64,000 nt of DNA, from contig NC_065531.1 of assembly GCF_020184175.1 (NCBI RefSeq), positions 67,100,806 to 67,164,805 of the forward strand. Direction: 5' to 3'. This DNA is from Aphis gossypii. Its lineage: Eukaryota; Arthropoda; Insecta; Hemiptera; Aphididae. This document shows positions 37,545 to 51,200 of this stretch, in pieces. The position numbers were made by a program, and so were the translations under genes. The notes under the pieces are model-generated. The model was not told the DNA's origin. It made no database searches and worked only from the letters and a program-made list of their open reading frames with translations. The number at the start of each line of letters is the position of its first letter. The first letter of the stretch is position 1.

Positions 37545-39015
37545 AATGTATTATTATCTATATTGTGATTAGAAAACATTTTTTTTTTTGAAAACTGAGT
37601 ATAATAGAAAATTATTGCTATCAAGAGTTAAAAATGTAATCAAAAATGTTTGAATATTAATTAATTATAATATTGATTACACATTTTATGGTGAATATAT
37701 ATATATTAGATTTAGTTATTATTAGCTTTTATTCACTTATTAAATGCTAAATCATATTTCTATGAATTATAGATAAGTGAATATAAACAGCAACTAGGTA
37801 CTGATATTTGTCTTAAAATTATAAGTTAAATATGTACCTAATTATATATTTACTCGTTTGTTTACAAATGGAATAAATGCAGTTAAACTTAGAATTTTTT
37901 TTTTATTTCTGATTTATTTAGTATTACAATTACACCATATATAATATATATATATAATATTATATACTTATATATAAAAGTTTTTAACAATTTAAAAAGA
38001 AATCTTATATTTAATAATGAGAAAGCGTAAATATTTATATTTTATAATCACAAGTAGAATCAAAGGTCACAAAATGTATAGTGATTAATTTAATTATGTA
38101 CAACTTTAGTGCATAAGAAAAAAAAATGTTAGACACGAGTACAGAGTATAGGATTAGGCCTAGTACATTAGTTTTGCCAGGATTATGGAAAATACATGAT
38201 CGGGCCATTCAGGTGACTTCATTTGATAAAAAATTTTAAAACATTAATTATTTGAGTTTCTAAATTTGATGAAATTGGTATTCTTAAATAAAAACTAAAG
38301 ATAGTTTTCGATATATTTTAGTTATTTTATTTAAAATATTTTTATGCATAGTTAAAGGTTCAAAATATTTTGACTAATGATGAGCAGTTTTTATCAAAAA
38401 CATATATTTACGTTATCTTAGTTGACTTATAAATTTGTTGGAATATTTAACTAATAAACACATCTATTACTGTGACCTATATATACAATATACGTATATT
38501 TTAAGTTTATTCTATAACTGAGTAGTTTCGTTTATTATTTTGATAAGGCTTTTAGAGATTATTATTACACACGCCAAGAGTATAGGCATGTAAGACGTAT
38601 TAAATTGATTATTTTGATTTAAGTACAATATGTTTAAAGTCGAAGTATAAGTATTGATAAGTTATAACTTGGGCTGAGAATTTAATGCAGTAAAATATCT
38701 TAAAAAGTGCATTTAAAATGTCAAAAAATGCACTTTAAATGCCTATAATATGATAAAAATTGTAGTATAAAATTCACTTAAAATTGTTTTTAAATGCATT
38801 AAAAATTTGTATTTTATATTTATATTAGAAACGCAAAAATTAGGTTAACCTACTTAATCTGGAAATTTGTGATTGATATGCTACAAATAACTACTCCAAT
38901 AATTGTCTTATCTTATCGAATCCTAACCAAATCAAACGCTGTAATTACACCCTTATACAGCTTGTGTAAAATATTATTTTATAAAATATAAATTTTTCGT
39001 ATATATAGAATGTGC
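37545..39015. other. ARMT1 3' flank and AT-rich intergenic DNA
   Basis: AATAAA at 37872-37877 is a candidate poly(A) signal for ARMT1. A perfect 11-bp hairpin stem (AAAGTGCATTT with AAATGCACTTT, 38704-38736) lies further right. No coding frame. Confidence 0.5.
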
Positions 39016-40134
39016 AAAAAAAAGGCGGTCAAGTGGGTAACGCTTTGTTGTTTAGTAGGTATTGAGTGGACCTTGGACATAGATTAGGTACGTAGGTCAC
39101 TATAACTGGCGTGTTTAATTTGAATTCAATCATAGGTATCATTGTATACGAAAAACGATTCTGAACGAAGTTGATTTGTCAGCCTATAGGGGCTATTATA
39201 TAATATATTTTCAATTGACTGGTGAAAAAAGTGGTTTATGTTTTAATGACCTGAAATAGTGAGTATCACAAAACTAAATCTTGTTCAGATAATGCCAATT
39301 CAAACAACTGGTATATTGTTTCAAGTTTCGACGACTAGTCATGTTTAACTATAACTAAAATCTAAAATTATTTGATAGTAAATCGTTATATTACACGTGA
39401 TTACGCTCAACTTTTTTTATAATTATTATAAGCCAATCTTATGGAAAATCTTGGATTAAATTTTCAACTCGTAGTTACTCACAAAACATTTTTATAAATT
39501 TACAAAAGTACAAAATAATTTTCAAATATTCATGATTTTGACGAATTTTTGTCAATATTTGAACTTTAAATGGCAAAAAAAAAAATTGTGCCTATGTAGG
39601 TATTCTTTTTAATTTTCGAATTACTATAAGACTAATTAATGAGGAACTTAGCATTAAATTTCCAAGTTTTTTTGGGCACCTAAAATTTTATCGTTATTTA
39701 AAAAAAGTAAATAATTAGACAAAATAGAAAATTTCAGTTGTCTATCAATAGCTATAAAACAACCACAATATTTCGAAAATATAACTGTATATAGATAACA
39801 CTAACATAAACATATGGTAAAAATTTCAAGTATTTACAGTGATTCGTTTTTAAGTTACGACTATATGAAAAAATCGATTTTATCGAAAACTGGTTTTGCG
39901 TAAACATTCCAGTCTTTCCGTCACTTTTTTGTGGTTTTTCCCGATTTTTTTGATAACTTCTTAAAACTTCTTACTTTTGTCCTCTATAAATCACCAAGGA
40001 TATTCATTATGCCTTAAATTGGAGCATTATTTCAACAAGTTATGATGTAGGTATACAGACATAAACACAAGACCAAAAAAAAAAAAACACATACCTATCA
40101 TTGTAAAATTAATTAATATCACTTCGTTCAGAAT
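39016..40134 (+). repeat. Repeat family copy A with inverted 13-bp ends
   Basis: Opens with a TCAAGTGGGTAACGC block, then GTTTAATTTGAATTCA and GTATACGAAAAACG. The body is bounded by ATTCTGAACGAAG (39158-39170) and its exact complement CTTCGTTCAGAAT (40122-40134), 977 bp apart. The body consists of AT-rich blocks shared with copy B, including GACGAATTTT(T/C)GTCAA and CACCAAGGATATTCA. No open reading frame. The class is unknown: the inverted ends suggest a non-autonomous DNA element. No flanking target duplication was resolved. Confidence 0.75.
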
Positions 40135-40198
40135 TTAAAATATGTGTGCGTAAAAATGTTAATTGACGAAATTTGATAAAAATACCGGAAAATTCACT

Positions 40199-41816
40199 TA
40201 AAAAAAGTGGGCAAGTGAGTACCGCTCTGCTGTACATTAGGTGCCGTATGGATCATTATTATATATTATAGGAGTGTTAAATTTGAATCCAATGATAGTT
40301 ATCATTGTATACGAAAAACGATTCTGAACGAAGATGATTTGTCAGCCTAGGATATAATTTCTAGTGGTTGGTGAAAAAGGTGGTTTAATAAAACCAGCTT
40401 ATATTAAAAAATATTTTGAAAATTAAATCACGTAAAGAAAACGCGAATCTTAATAACTGGTAAAATTTTCAAGTATCTACGACTTATACTTTTTGAATAA
40501 TAACAAATATTTAAAATCGTTTGAGGATAAATCGTTATCGTTACGCTATTTCGTTAAAATTTAAAATTCAAACGCACTTAAAATTTTTCCTATAATGATG
40601 CTTCGAGTTTTCTCTATAGATACTTGAAGGTAAACTTATGGAAAACTTAGTGTTATATTTTTAATCCTTAGTTATAAACACAAAAAATTTATGATTTTTC
40701 AACTTCAAATATTTCGCAAATATTCATAATTTTGACGAATTTTCGTCAAAATTTGAACTTCAAATGCTAATAAAAAAAAATTGTGCCTATGTATTCTTAT
40801 AATTTTTTAATCACTATAAGAATAACATATGAGGAACTTTGTATTAAATTTTCAAGTATTTTGATAGGGCCAAAAAAATTTTATCGACACTTCAAAAATA
40901 TTTTTTCAGAAAAATTGAAAATTTCAGTTGTCTATAAATAGCTCAAAAAAAGTCAAAATATTTTGAAATTTAAATCACGTAAAGAAAACGCGAATCTTAA
41001 TAACTGGTAAAAATTTCAAGTATCTACGACTTATACTTTTTGAATAATAACAAATATCAAAAATCGTTTGAGGCTAAACTGTTATTTAACGCGGTTTTTG
41101 TAAAAATTTAAATTTCAAACACTCATAAAAATTTTTTGTCTGGATCCGGTAGAGTTTTTTTTACAGATATTTGAAGAAAAATGTATGGAAAACCTTGTAC
41201 CAAATTTTCAAAACTTAGTTACAAAAGAAAAAAAATTTATGATTTTTCAGCTTCAAAATTACTTGCAAATTTTCGCGTTTTCGACAGATTTCGTAAAAAT
41301 TTGAACTAAAAACGCTTATAAAAAAAAATTGTGACTAACGATTTTTAATTTTTTTTAGCTACATTAAAAACAACTCATAAGGAACATTGTATTAAATTTT
41401 CAAAACTTTTTGGTCATCCAAAAATTTTTTATCGACACTTTAAAAAAAATTTCTCAAAAAAATCGAAAATTTCAGTGGTCTATAAATAACTCAAAAAAAG
41501 TCAAAATTTTTTGAAAATTTAACTATATACGGATACCACTGACATTAACATTTGGTGAAAATTTCAAGTATTTTCAGTAATTAGTTTTTGAATTACAACC
41601 ATAAAAAAAATCGATTTGGTCGAAAACTGGTTTTGCATAAAAATTGCCGTTTTTCCGTCATTTTTTTTTTGTTTTTCTCGATTTTTTTGAAAACTGTTGG
41701 AAAATGTTAACTTTTTACCTCTATAATGCACCAAGGATATTCACTTTTACATCGGAAACCACCCCCATTGTTTGAAATTGGAGCATTATTTCGACTAGTT
41801 ATGCTGTACACAGACA

Positions 41817-41848
<32 letters not shown>

Positions 41849-41892
41849 ACACACCATTGTAAAATCAATACATTCATCACTTCGTTCAGAAT
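40199..41892 (+). repeat. Repeat family copy B with internal ~547-bp tandem duplication
   Basis: Starts 65 bp after copy A with GGGCAAGTGAGTACCGC and carries the same ATTCTGAACGAAG (40321-40333) and CTTCGTTCAGAAT (41880-41892) inverted pair, 1572 bp apart. The extra length is a tandem duplication: about 40414-40960 repeats as 40961-41508. Both units begin TTTTGAAA(A/T)TTAAATCACGT and share CGCGAATCTTAATAACTGG and AAGTATCTACGACTTATAC. A pure A tract of about 28 bases sits near 41819-41846. No coding frame. Confidence 0.78.
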
Positions 41893-44243
41893 CTAAAAAA
41901 GAAAATATGAGCTAAAAAGGCAAAAAAATGCAAAATAAAAGTTTTGTAAATAACTTTGTTTTCACATGATTCAAAATTTTGCTTAGAAAGCTATGTTTTA
42001 CAAGGAGCTAAAAAAATATGCACTTTCTATAAATCCAGAGTCTTATTAGTTATAACTTATAACCAATGGTTTAAAATAGAGGGTAATGGTAACTTATTAT
42101 TTTATTTCTATTGTCTAATGTAGGTTTAACTGTGGATACAGCTAACAAGTAGATTATTCAAAAATGCACTTTGCAGACAACAATAATGTGATATTATTGT
42201 ATTATTGTCTATTACAGTCAATCGTATATAGCCATAATAATAGCCATTCTCTTCCCATTTTAATAAGCACCTAACTTAATTAATATTATTTTAAGATGTT
42301 TTTTTCAAGTACAATTTAACAAATCTCTGAAATAATTTACAACCATCTGTAGATAACATATTACTTGGGAAGATATTAAAAAAAATTCAACGGTTGTAAG
42401 GGCTGTAGTCTTTAAAATTGTAGACTAGATTTAAAAATTCAAAATTTTAAATGTTATAAAATTAGAAGTATACTTGAATTTATTATTTACACATAAATAA
42501 TTACATATATTATGGTAGGTATTTAGAAGAGTTTGTTTACATCAAGTCATCAAGGTTTCTTATATCTGTCTTAGTGTCTAACATATACGAGGAATATATA
42601 TTATATATATATAGCATAACCTTCTTTTAAGAATTGATAACGAGTTAGGTGTATGGTAAATTTGTCTTTACCAGCTTATTAGTATGAGCATAGTTAGATA
42701 TCTTAAAGTGAAATAGTAAATAATTATTCTAAACTAAGAAAATCTTTTTAGACAATGTTACAACTGAGGTTCTAATATTTTGGGAAAAAGCTGTCTTTAA
42801 TTTTATTTTTTGAAATATCATTGCCTCTTTACTACCTAAGTCACTCGCTTAATTAATATTTCTTGTATATATCTAATAATTAATAATAAAACATTTTATG
42901 GGTTAATGTTATCAGTAAAGGTAAAACTATTTTAACTGTACATTTTATTATTATATTTAATACTATGATAAATATTTAATCTAATAAATAATCATATACA
43001 ATACATACATAGTTATTATAATTTTTAATTTAATTATTGACTATTCGTTTAGTTTTGATCTAATATTAATAAATATAATATGTAAATTATATAAGTAAAA
43101 GTATATTATGAATCATTACGATTAGTATGTATTATTATTTTATATATCTATAAATATTGTATTGTTGTTATCTTTGACCTTTTTTTTTGTAAAAAAAAAA
43201 AAACAACATAAATAATATTGTAAATATTTAAAAAAAATAATATTATTTTAGATAGATGCATATTATGTACTATACTATATAGTGTTTAAGTTTGATTGTG
43301 TAATATTATGTGTAGGCAAAGATGTGTGGACAATGGACATTGGATATTTTATAGGTGCAAACTGTATAAGTGTGACTTTTGTTTACAGTGTTTTATATAG
43401 TCTTATAATTGGTTTTATAAGTAAATTTAAATTAATTAATATTAATTAATTAGCATTAAAAAAAAAAAAAATCAATTACATCATTTAGAACTATAATGAT
43501 ATTAAAAATATATTGTATAGCCGTTTTTAATTTTGTAGTATGAGGAAGTTTTGACAATATTTATGCAGATAGCAGATTACACAATTTTTAAGATAGTCGG
43601 GTGTACTCGTAAAATATAAATTTGCCCGACTAGTAATGACAATTTTTTTTTAAGTAAGTATATTTAATTTAAATTGAATAATTTCACTTTTATAAATGTA
43701 AATTATTCTGAAAATGCAGTAATAAGCTATACTTATCTAACTAATTTAATAATACCTATCCGTTAGTTTAGAGTTATTAAATATTAATAAAATAATTAAT
43801 ATTGTCTGAATCAAACATTAATATTTTCCATTATAAACTATAGATATTGTATTTTATGAGTGTTTATAGATAGATAATATTGTTTTGATGATTTCACAAT
43901 AATATATAGAACTTATTCAAAATGCAATTAGCCATATATTTTGTTTTTATCCATATGTTTGTCATTGAACTTAACGTATAATAAATTTGTAAAATATTCA
44001 ATACTATTTTGCTTAAATTATTAATAATACATATATATTATATATATAAATATATAATATAGTCAACTAATTCAAGTAAGGTATATTATATGACTTAAAT
44101 TTATATTAAATATGTTTGATTCACGTGGAAAAATATTTAAAAATTAATTTTGTTTAAATTAGTTAATTTCTAAAAATTAAGTATTGATTTATAAAACTAG
44201 AATTTATGATGTATACAAAAAAAACTGAGATCATTCAAGACAC
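41893..44243. other. AT-rich intergenic DNA
   Basis: No coding signal on either strand. The segment just after copy B (41893-42060) is low-complexity A-rich. Nothing else recognised before the heat-shock-element arrays. Confidence 0.5.
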
Positions 44244-44261
44244 GAATGTTCTAGAACTTTC
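44244..44261. promoter_or_regulatory. Perfect four-unit heat shock element
   Basis: GAAtgTTCtaGAActTTC: four alternating GAA/TTC units, each exactly five bases apart, the textbook binding array for an HSF trimer. It lies 1.0 kb upstream of the RNF123 start codon, in a small GC-richer patch (about 44228-44290). Binding is inferred from the motif alone. Confidence 0.6.
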
Positions 44262-45272
44262 ATCGGATGTCAGCAAGACATAACACCGCAATAAAAATAT
44301 AATGGTGACCCATGTACCCATCGTTATTGATATACCTAGGTATACTATCTACATAATAGGTGTATTATGAATTATGATTACATCGAAATATCTAATATCT
44401 AATTAATATTTTATCGATAACAGTGTCCATAATGGCATAATAAGGTATTAGTTAATCCTTTGTTTATCTAAATAATGGCTTTACCATTCAGTACTATTCA
44501 CCGTTGACTTCTTCGCGAACTGCCTTGAACATTCTAAATTTTACTCTTACACACATGATAGGTATTATATTATACGGAATGATAGGTATGTATATCGGGT
44601 AATCTTTTTTAACATAAGACAATCATTTTTTTTTAAACTGCTAATGTTTTTATTTTTTTACATTATTTTAAGCCGTTAAAAACAAAAAAATTTTCAAATA
44701 AAGTAAGTTTACTGTTTATTATTTTTAAAATTTTTAATTTTTTTTTAATGCCTACATCCGTTTTTAGTTCTTTATTTCAAAGCTAATTATATTTTTTTGA
44801 GTATTTCAATATATAAAAATCGAATTTTGGATAATTAACTAATGAGTAGTTCAAAGAATTTTTAGATCAGTATTGGCTCATATATTAATTTATTAGCTAA
44901 ATATTTTCAAACATTTTATGGCATCAATAATAGTATACCCAAATAGTATAGAATTCGAAAAATGTACAGTTTTAATATAATAATATTATATGAGCAATAC
45001 GTTTTGTATTTGTGAAGTGTAAACTAATGATTAATTGTAGTTTTTGTATATTAGGCAAGATGTGGATCGAATATATCATAGTTACACACTTAATATTAAT
45101 AAAATAATATATATGTATTTTTTTCTGGCCTATTAATAATTAAAAAATAAATAAATACATCGTTTGAATTGTCATGGAATACATAGTGGTATAGTTGTAT
45201 TAATACAATGTATAATCTTTTTCATAATAGTAGTTAAGAGTTGAAATAAAGTTAGTTTAAAATAAAATACTA
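44262..45272 (+). other. Upstream region of RNF123
   Basis: Apart from the heat shock element array at 44512-44534, AT-rich DNA without a coding frame. The RNF123 promoter and 5' UTR should lie here; no TATA box or start site can be chosen with confidence. Confidence 0.45.
44512..44534. promoter_or_regulatory. Second heat shock element array
   Basis: TTCgcGAActgccttGAAcaTTC keeps the five-base register over five units, with only the middle unit changed (GCC instead of TTC). It lies 250 bp from the first array and 740 bp upstream of the RNF123 start. Confidence 0.5.
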
Positions 45273-48200
45273 ATGGAGAACTCAAATATTGAACATATTG
45301 ATGGTAAATCATTGTTTGATTCGATTAAGTATCCTATAATTTCGTACCAATAAAATATTTTATAATTTTGTCATAATTTAAATGTGATAATAGTTATCAT
45401 TTAGTTTGTTTAATTTAAATAAATTATTTTTAAAATTTGTCTAGTAAGCACTGTGGTCGAAGAAGTTACTAAAATATTTGGAAAAGACGGTAAAAACAAA
45501 TTAAAAACGTTGGTGAGGAATGAAAAAGTCTATCCAGAGTAAAGTGTTAAAATATTTTTTTTTCTTATCTTATCTAAATTGTAATGGAGAATATTCATTT
45601 TCATTAAAGCAAAGATAAAATGAAAGACGATATGGAAATATTAGCTGACAAATTAAAATTTGATGAACTATTAAACGTAGAAAAAATGTATTTTGAAAAT
45701 GTCGAATCTTTTAATTCAAGCCATTTAAACGGACACATGATGTTTTCGGAATTTGGTACGATATATTCTAGGAGTAATCTGGCAACTGTGAAATCGATCC
45801 ACAGTATACAAAATGATGGTGGCGTCTATCAATATGAAGTACAACTAAATTCTAATGGACCGATGCGTATAGGATGGGCTACTCAGATGTGTGCATTTAC
45901 TGATGAGCTGGGAGTAGGTATTTGATATTTTTTCACGAAAAATAATATAATCTATTAAATAGTATTAGTAGCTTATGGATTATTGATGATAAAATACAGT
46001 ATAAATAGTATAATATGGTATAATATAGTAGGAATATCGTATATAGTATAAAATAATTATAATAATAATAATTATAATTATAATAATCATTTTTCAGGAG
46101 AAACAGAAAATTCGTATGGTTTTGATGGTTATCGCTTAGAAAAGTGGAATATGTCTAATGCGTGCACATACGGTCGAAAATGGAGAGTTGGAAATATAAT
46201 TGGTTGTACTATTGACTTGGGAAAAAAGTCTATAGAATTTTTCAAGTATTACAATAAACATTTTACTGTAATAAGTGAGAATATCTTAATTAAATTAAAC
46301 AGGTGTTCAAATAATATAAAAAAACACAGGTTAATTAAAATGTTAAAGAGGAAAAAGTTGTAGGTAATTTACACTATAGGTTATTTTTTTTTTTTCATAT
46401 TTACCTAAGTTTTTTTTTCTATCAAGCTTAAATAAAAATCGTTCTTTAGGTAAGTAGATGTTGAAAAAATAATAATAATACGTTGGTGTAAATTAGTAAC
46501 GTATTAAAAATTCTTGTACAAAATATAAAAGTTTGATTGAACAATACTAATATTATTATGTACAGCCATATAGGTATATTCAACTTTTAACAATGATGCA
46601 TTTATGTAAACCTCAATTTTTGAAATTTTAAAGTATATATTTTTTAAGTACATCAAAAAAATAATAAAAAATAACTGATTGAACCAATTACAGTAAAAAA
46701 CATTAGAATATATTGAAATAGGACTGCACTTCATAAATGACATTATAATTTAAGTGTATATTAAGTTTTCTTATTACTTATAGTTATTTATACCAACTTC
46801 GCTTTTTATGATATTATAATTTTTAGCAATTTATGTATATTTTGAACTTCAATATTTTACATGTAAATATTTTATCGTTTATCATATACCTATAAGCAAT
46901 ATTTTATTGTCTTTCAGTTTGATAATAATTCAGTGCACTATCATATTATTAAAACTAACAATACAAAATCGGTTCTACATGAATTTGGTATAATGTAATT
47001 TATTAGGTAGATATAGACTGATGAATGATATGTTTTTACTTTGCAATTTAATACAAATAACAATTCTAACATAAATAAAATATAAACATCTATACACAAA
47101 TTTATATTATATTTTTTTTAGTAATGGTGAATCACTTGGTGTAATAGTTGAAGAGTTAATAAACAAAGATAACTTAACGTATTTTCCTGCATTAACTCTT
47201 TCCGATGAAGAAAATGTGGTTGTTAATTTGGGCGAGAGACCATTTAAATTTCCAATATTGAATTCAAAACCTTTAATTACTAGCCCAATAGCCCTAATAA
47301 ATTATTTCAGACGTCTTGAGAAAAATATTTATTCTCTAATCGAAAGTCAAATCAATCTAAATAAAAAAAATGTGAGTTTTATATTTTTATATTCGAATTT
47401 GTTTTTAAAATTCTAGTGACTCTATTTCAGACGAAAAATAATTTGAAACACTACGACAAAATAAGAATTAACAATATTATAAAAAATATATTATTTCATC
47501 AGTTTGAGCATTTATTGAAAAATCAATTTATTGTAGATAGTTGCTTTATATTATTTTTAAGGAATTTGAACAAAAGAAGTCCTGAAAAACTTATAGTATT
47601 CCTTGAGTTGATGTGGGAAAATATACCTGTAAGTTATATTTTAACGTGATAAATAATGTGCCTACCTATAAGAAAATAATAAATATAATAAGATTAATAA
47701 TTATGTTTAACATGCCATATCATATAGTCTATATAACTTATTAAGTTGATAATTTGATTATAAATATACTTAACACAACTAATATTTACATTTAGGTTCT
47801 GAGCGTGCATTGAATGTTTGGGTTTGTGATGTACCTTTGTTTTTTTGTATCAGCTGTTCGCATCTTTTAGAACGGTAAAAATGTTACAACTTTGAATTTT
47901 AGGATGATTTCTGTTAGAAATTTATTGTTAGTCACAATTAATAACTTCACTCGATCTAAAGTTAGATTTAATGTTAAGCTTTTTATTTAAAAGTTATGTT
48001 TTGAGATTAAGATACTCTTATGTTACCTATTTAGAATTTTACAATTCAGATACAAATTTATTATAATGACAGTATTAAATTAGAACTATTCTTTTTCGGG
48101 ATCAGTATGTTATTTGTATTTAACTATACTTAAGTTCTACTGCTTTCGACATTTTATTGAAATGTACATATTTATATTAGAATTTAATAAAAAAAAGTCT

Positions 48201-51200
48201 CTTAACATTTTTATCTTAAGTTGTTAGTTTAGGATATATATTTATTATTTCGAATTTTTTACTACTTTGAACACATTTTAAATAATGAAAAGTTTATGGT
48301 TCTTAGGAATATTTCTTTTTCTTATAGTCTATACTTTTTATTATTTTATGTTAAATTGTGCTTGTATAACATTAATTATGGAGTAGTAATTTGACGTGTT
48401 TATTAATTTATTTTGTTGTATGGTTAAAGCCTTAAAAGTTCAACTAATTAAAATGTACAGTAATCATAAAATTTTCCAATTGTCTAGAAATATAGAATGG
48501 TTTCCATCATGAATTATTTAATATTTTGTCTACTTTGTGATTTTAAATGTACTTGGAGAAATCGATTTGACATATCTCATCAATCAGAAGTACTCAAACT
48601 TTTAACTGCAATTTGTCGAGAAACCAACACTAGAAAAGAGGCAATTGTAAATATTTTTTTCGACAAGATTAAGTACGTACTTTTATTTTAAATTAGATAA
48701 TATTATACTCTTCGCACTTTAAATGTTGTGTGGCTTAATTGATTATAAAGTAACACTAGATAGGTACTACATTTAGTTGTTTTATAAAATCGTTTCTCAT
48801 TTCTTAAATAGAATAATATATTTTATCTTATATAATGTTATGCATATAAATATTTGTTAATTCAAGAAAGAAATATTCTAATAATTAATATACAATATAT
48901 TATATAGTATTATTATATTATAGATTATAGATGTACCTACATCATATTATCATCGTTGGTATTGTTTGATTTATTAATTATAGTAATAATGTAACTGATA
49001 AAATATTTTACTAGATAGCAATTTAATTTATTTTTAGCATTTTGATTTATAACCAAATACCTCTAGTGAAGGAAACTGTAAACATAATTTATACATATAT
49101 TATTAACATTAATTATTAAAATAAAAAACAAAAATATAATTATAACAATAAAAATAAATAAAATCAACACAGTTTAATTTAAAAACTCAATTTTAAATAC
49201 CTACATTTCAATGTTAAAGAAAATATGACTAAAATTACTGGATTATTAATATTCTCATTTTAATCACACCGAGTTGGAAAAAATTTAAGCTCAGTTTTCT
49301 TACTATAATAAACAAATAATTAACACTAAATAATTATATTGTTAATTATAACGTAATACTGTAGCAGTAAACTACTTACAGTAGAGATTGTTTATAATGA
49401 CACCAGTTGCAATGACCTTAGATTGAAAGTCCCTGCAAAGCTCCTACATGGAGTTATATAGAGTCCTATAGTTTTATTCTGTGGTCCTACTATTGGTTAT
49501 AATGACAAACGGTTATTATAATCTATTTTCCTTGGTCCCTTGAATGTAATTATAAACAGTTTCTACTGTATATTGGTTTAGTGTTAAGAAAATGTATTAT
49601 ATAAGTTGATAAGAAAAAATTTCGTATTTTTCTTAAGGTGTTAGAGCTTAAAAAACACATGAAATATAAATGTTCATGATATATTATATATTCATAAATT
49701 CGTTAATTTAGAATTAGATTAGACCTAAACATTACTGTTAAAACTTAACCATTTATACATACAATTTTCCTAAAATTAGACCGAATACTTTTAAATACTA
49801 TATAAATCTCTCATCCATATTGAACAATAATTATCACTAAACCTTCCTTAATATTAATGAAACGTGTGTATTGTCATTAGGTATCGTATTATATTTGTAA
49901 TTTTGTTAAATAAATAATATTATTACATTTTACGACAATTTGAAAATAAGTTACTTATATTAGAATTAAAAAACTATTATTTCACACTAAGTAGCTTTTT
50001 TTTTATCTGTAGGTAGTTCTCCACTCTTCTCTCATAATAATATCCTATCATCTCCAAATCTTTACTTACATTTTGCAAATAGTTATCAAACATTCCATGT
50101 TAATTTTTAAAATTTGTAAAAATGTTTAAAGACGATACCTAACAAGGGAAAGTGGCTGTACGAATAGTAGTTTTTGTAAAATTGTAAATAAGAAAATAAT
50201 AAATTTTTTGAAAATATACTTTGGAATAAATAAACTAATTAAGTGTTCGTGTAGGTATATAATATATATATATATATACATAATATGTAATTCTAAAATA
50301 TACTCGCAATACAAATGACACATCGTAGTATAAAATTAGGTATCACTTTATTAAATTAAAATATTATATTTTTTAATTATTATAATTATTTTATAACCAA
50401 AGAATTTAGTGATACTTAACGATTTATAATTTAATAACACAAGATCATTTACTGAAACAATTTCAAAACTAAAATGAGTTATAAGAAAGTTAAACTTCTT
50501 GTTTCAAAATGTATTCTACCTATTTTAATATACTATTGCTTCAGTGCTGAGAACAAAATAATGTCTTGACAGTTTATAAGTTATTATTGTTCTATATAAT
50601 ATTATATATATATAAATAAAAATACTTACTTGTCATGAATGATGATAAAAATATCTACTTCTTTTTCAGATTAGAGTACCTACGTATATTTGTTAACTTA
50701 TAATATATTTTTTATTAATCAAATAGTTTTTCGTTCTGAATAAAGTGAATTTTTTTTATTTTACCAAGTTACAATGTATAGCTAAGTTAAATTTTATCCT
50801 TATTTCATACATATTATTTAAATTTATGATTTTCGACTCAGTGGCTTTTGATAATACAATGCATCACTAATATTGTATTTTATTCATTTATACTCAAATA
50901 TATTTGTAATTAGAATCTCTTATTTAAAATTATTCTTATAAAATATATACCTATCTATATATTTCAGTGTTGTTTTATTTTGAAAAACTTCAATATATTA
51001 TTATTATAGGGCAGTGGCGAATTCTCCAGGCATGCTTAGAAATAAAAACGTTATTAATTAAAATACAAAAATTATTTTATAATCAATAATATATTACGTA
51101 TTTTAAAAGAAATATAATGTGTTACATTAATTCATTTATTTCTGTTATGTTTAGGTATCCGTGTTTATCTTTATTCTAACATTTAATGACAGAGCACGTG

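Noticed and set aside
44997..45272. Extra upstream coding exon for RNF123
   Set aside because: No frame joins better than the ATG at 45273; the short N terminus is acceptable for the family.
46504..46743. Minus-strand frame in RNF123 intron 4, and similar ones at 50126 and 56969
   Set aside because: AT-rich chance frames rich in I, F, Y and K, with no splice or family support.
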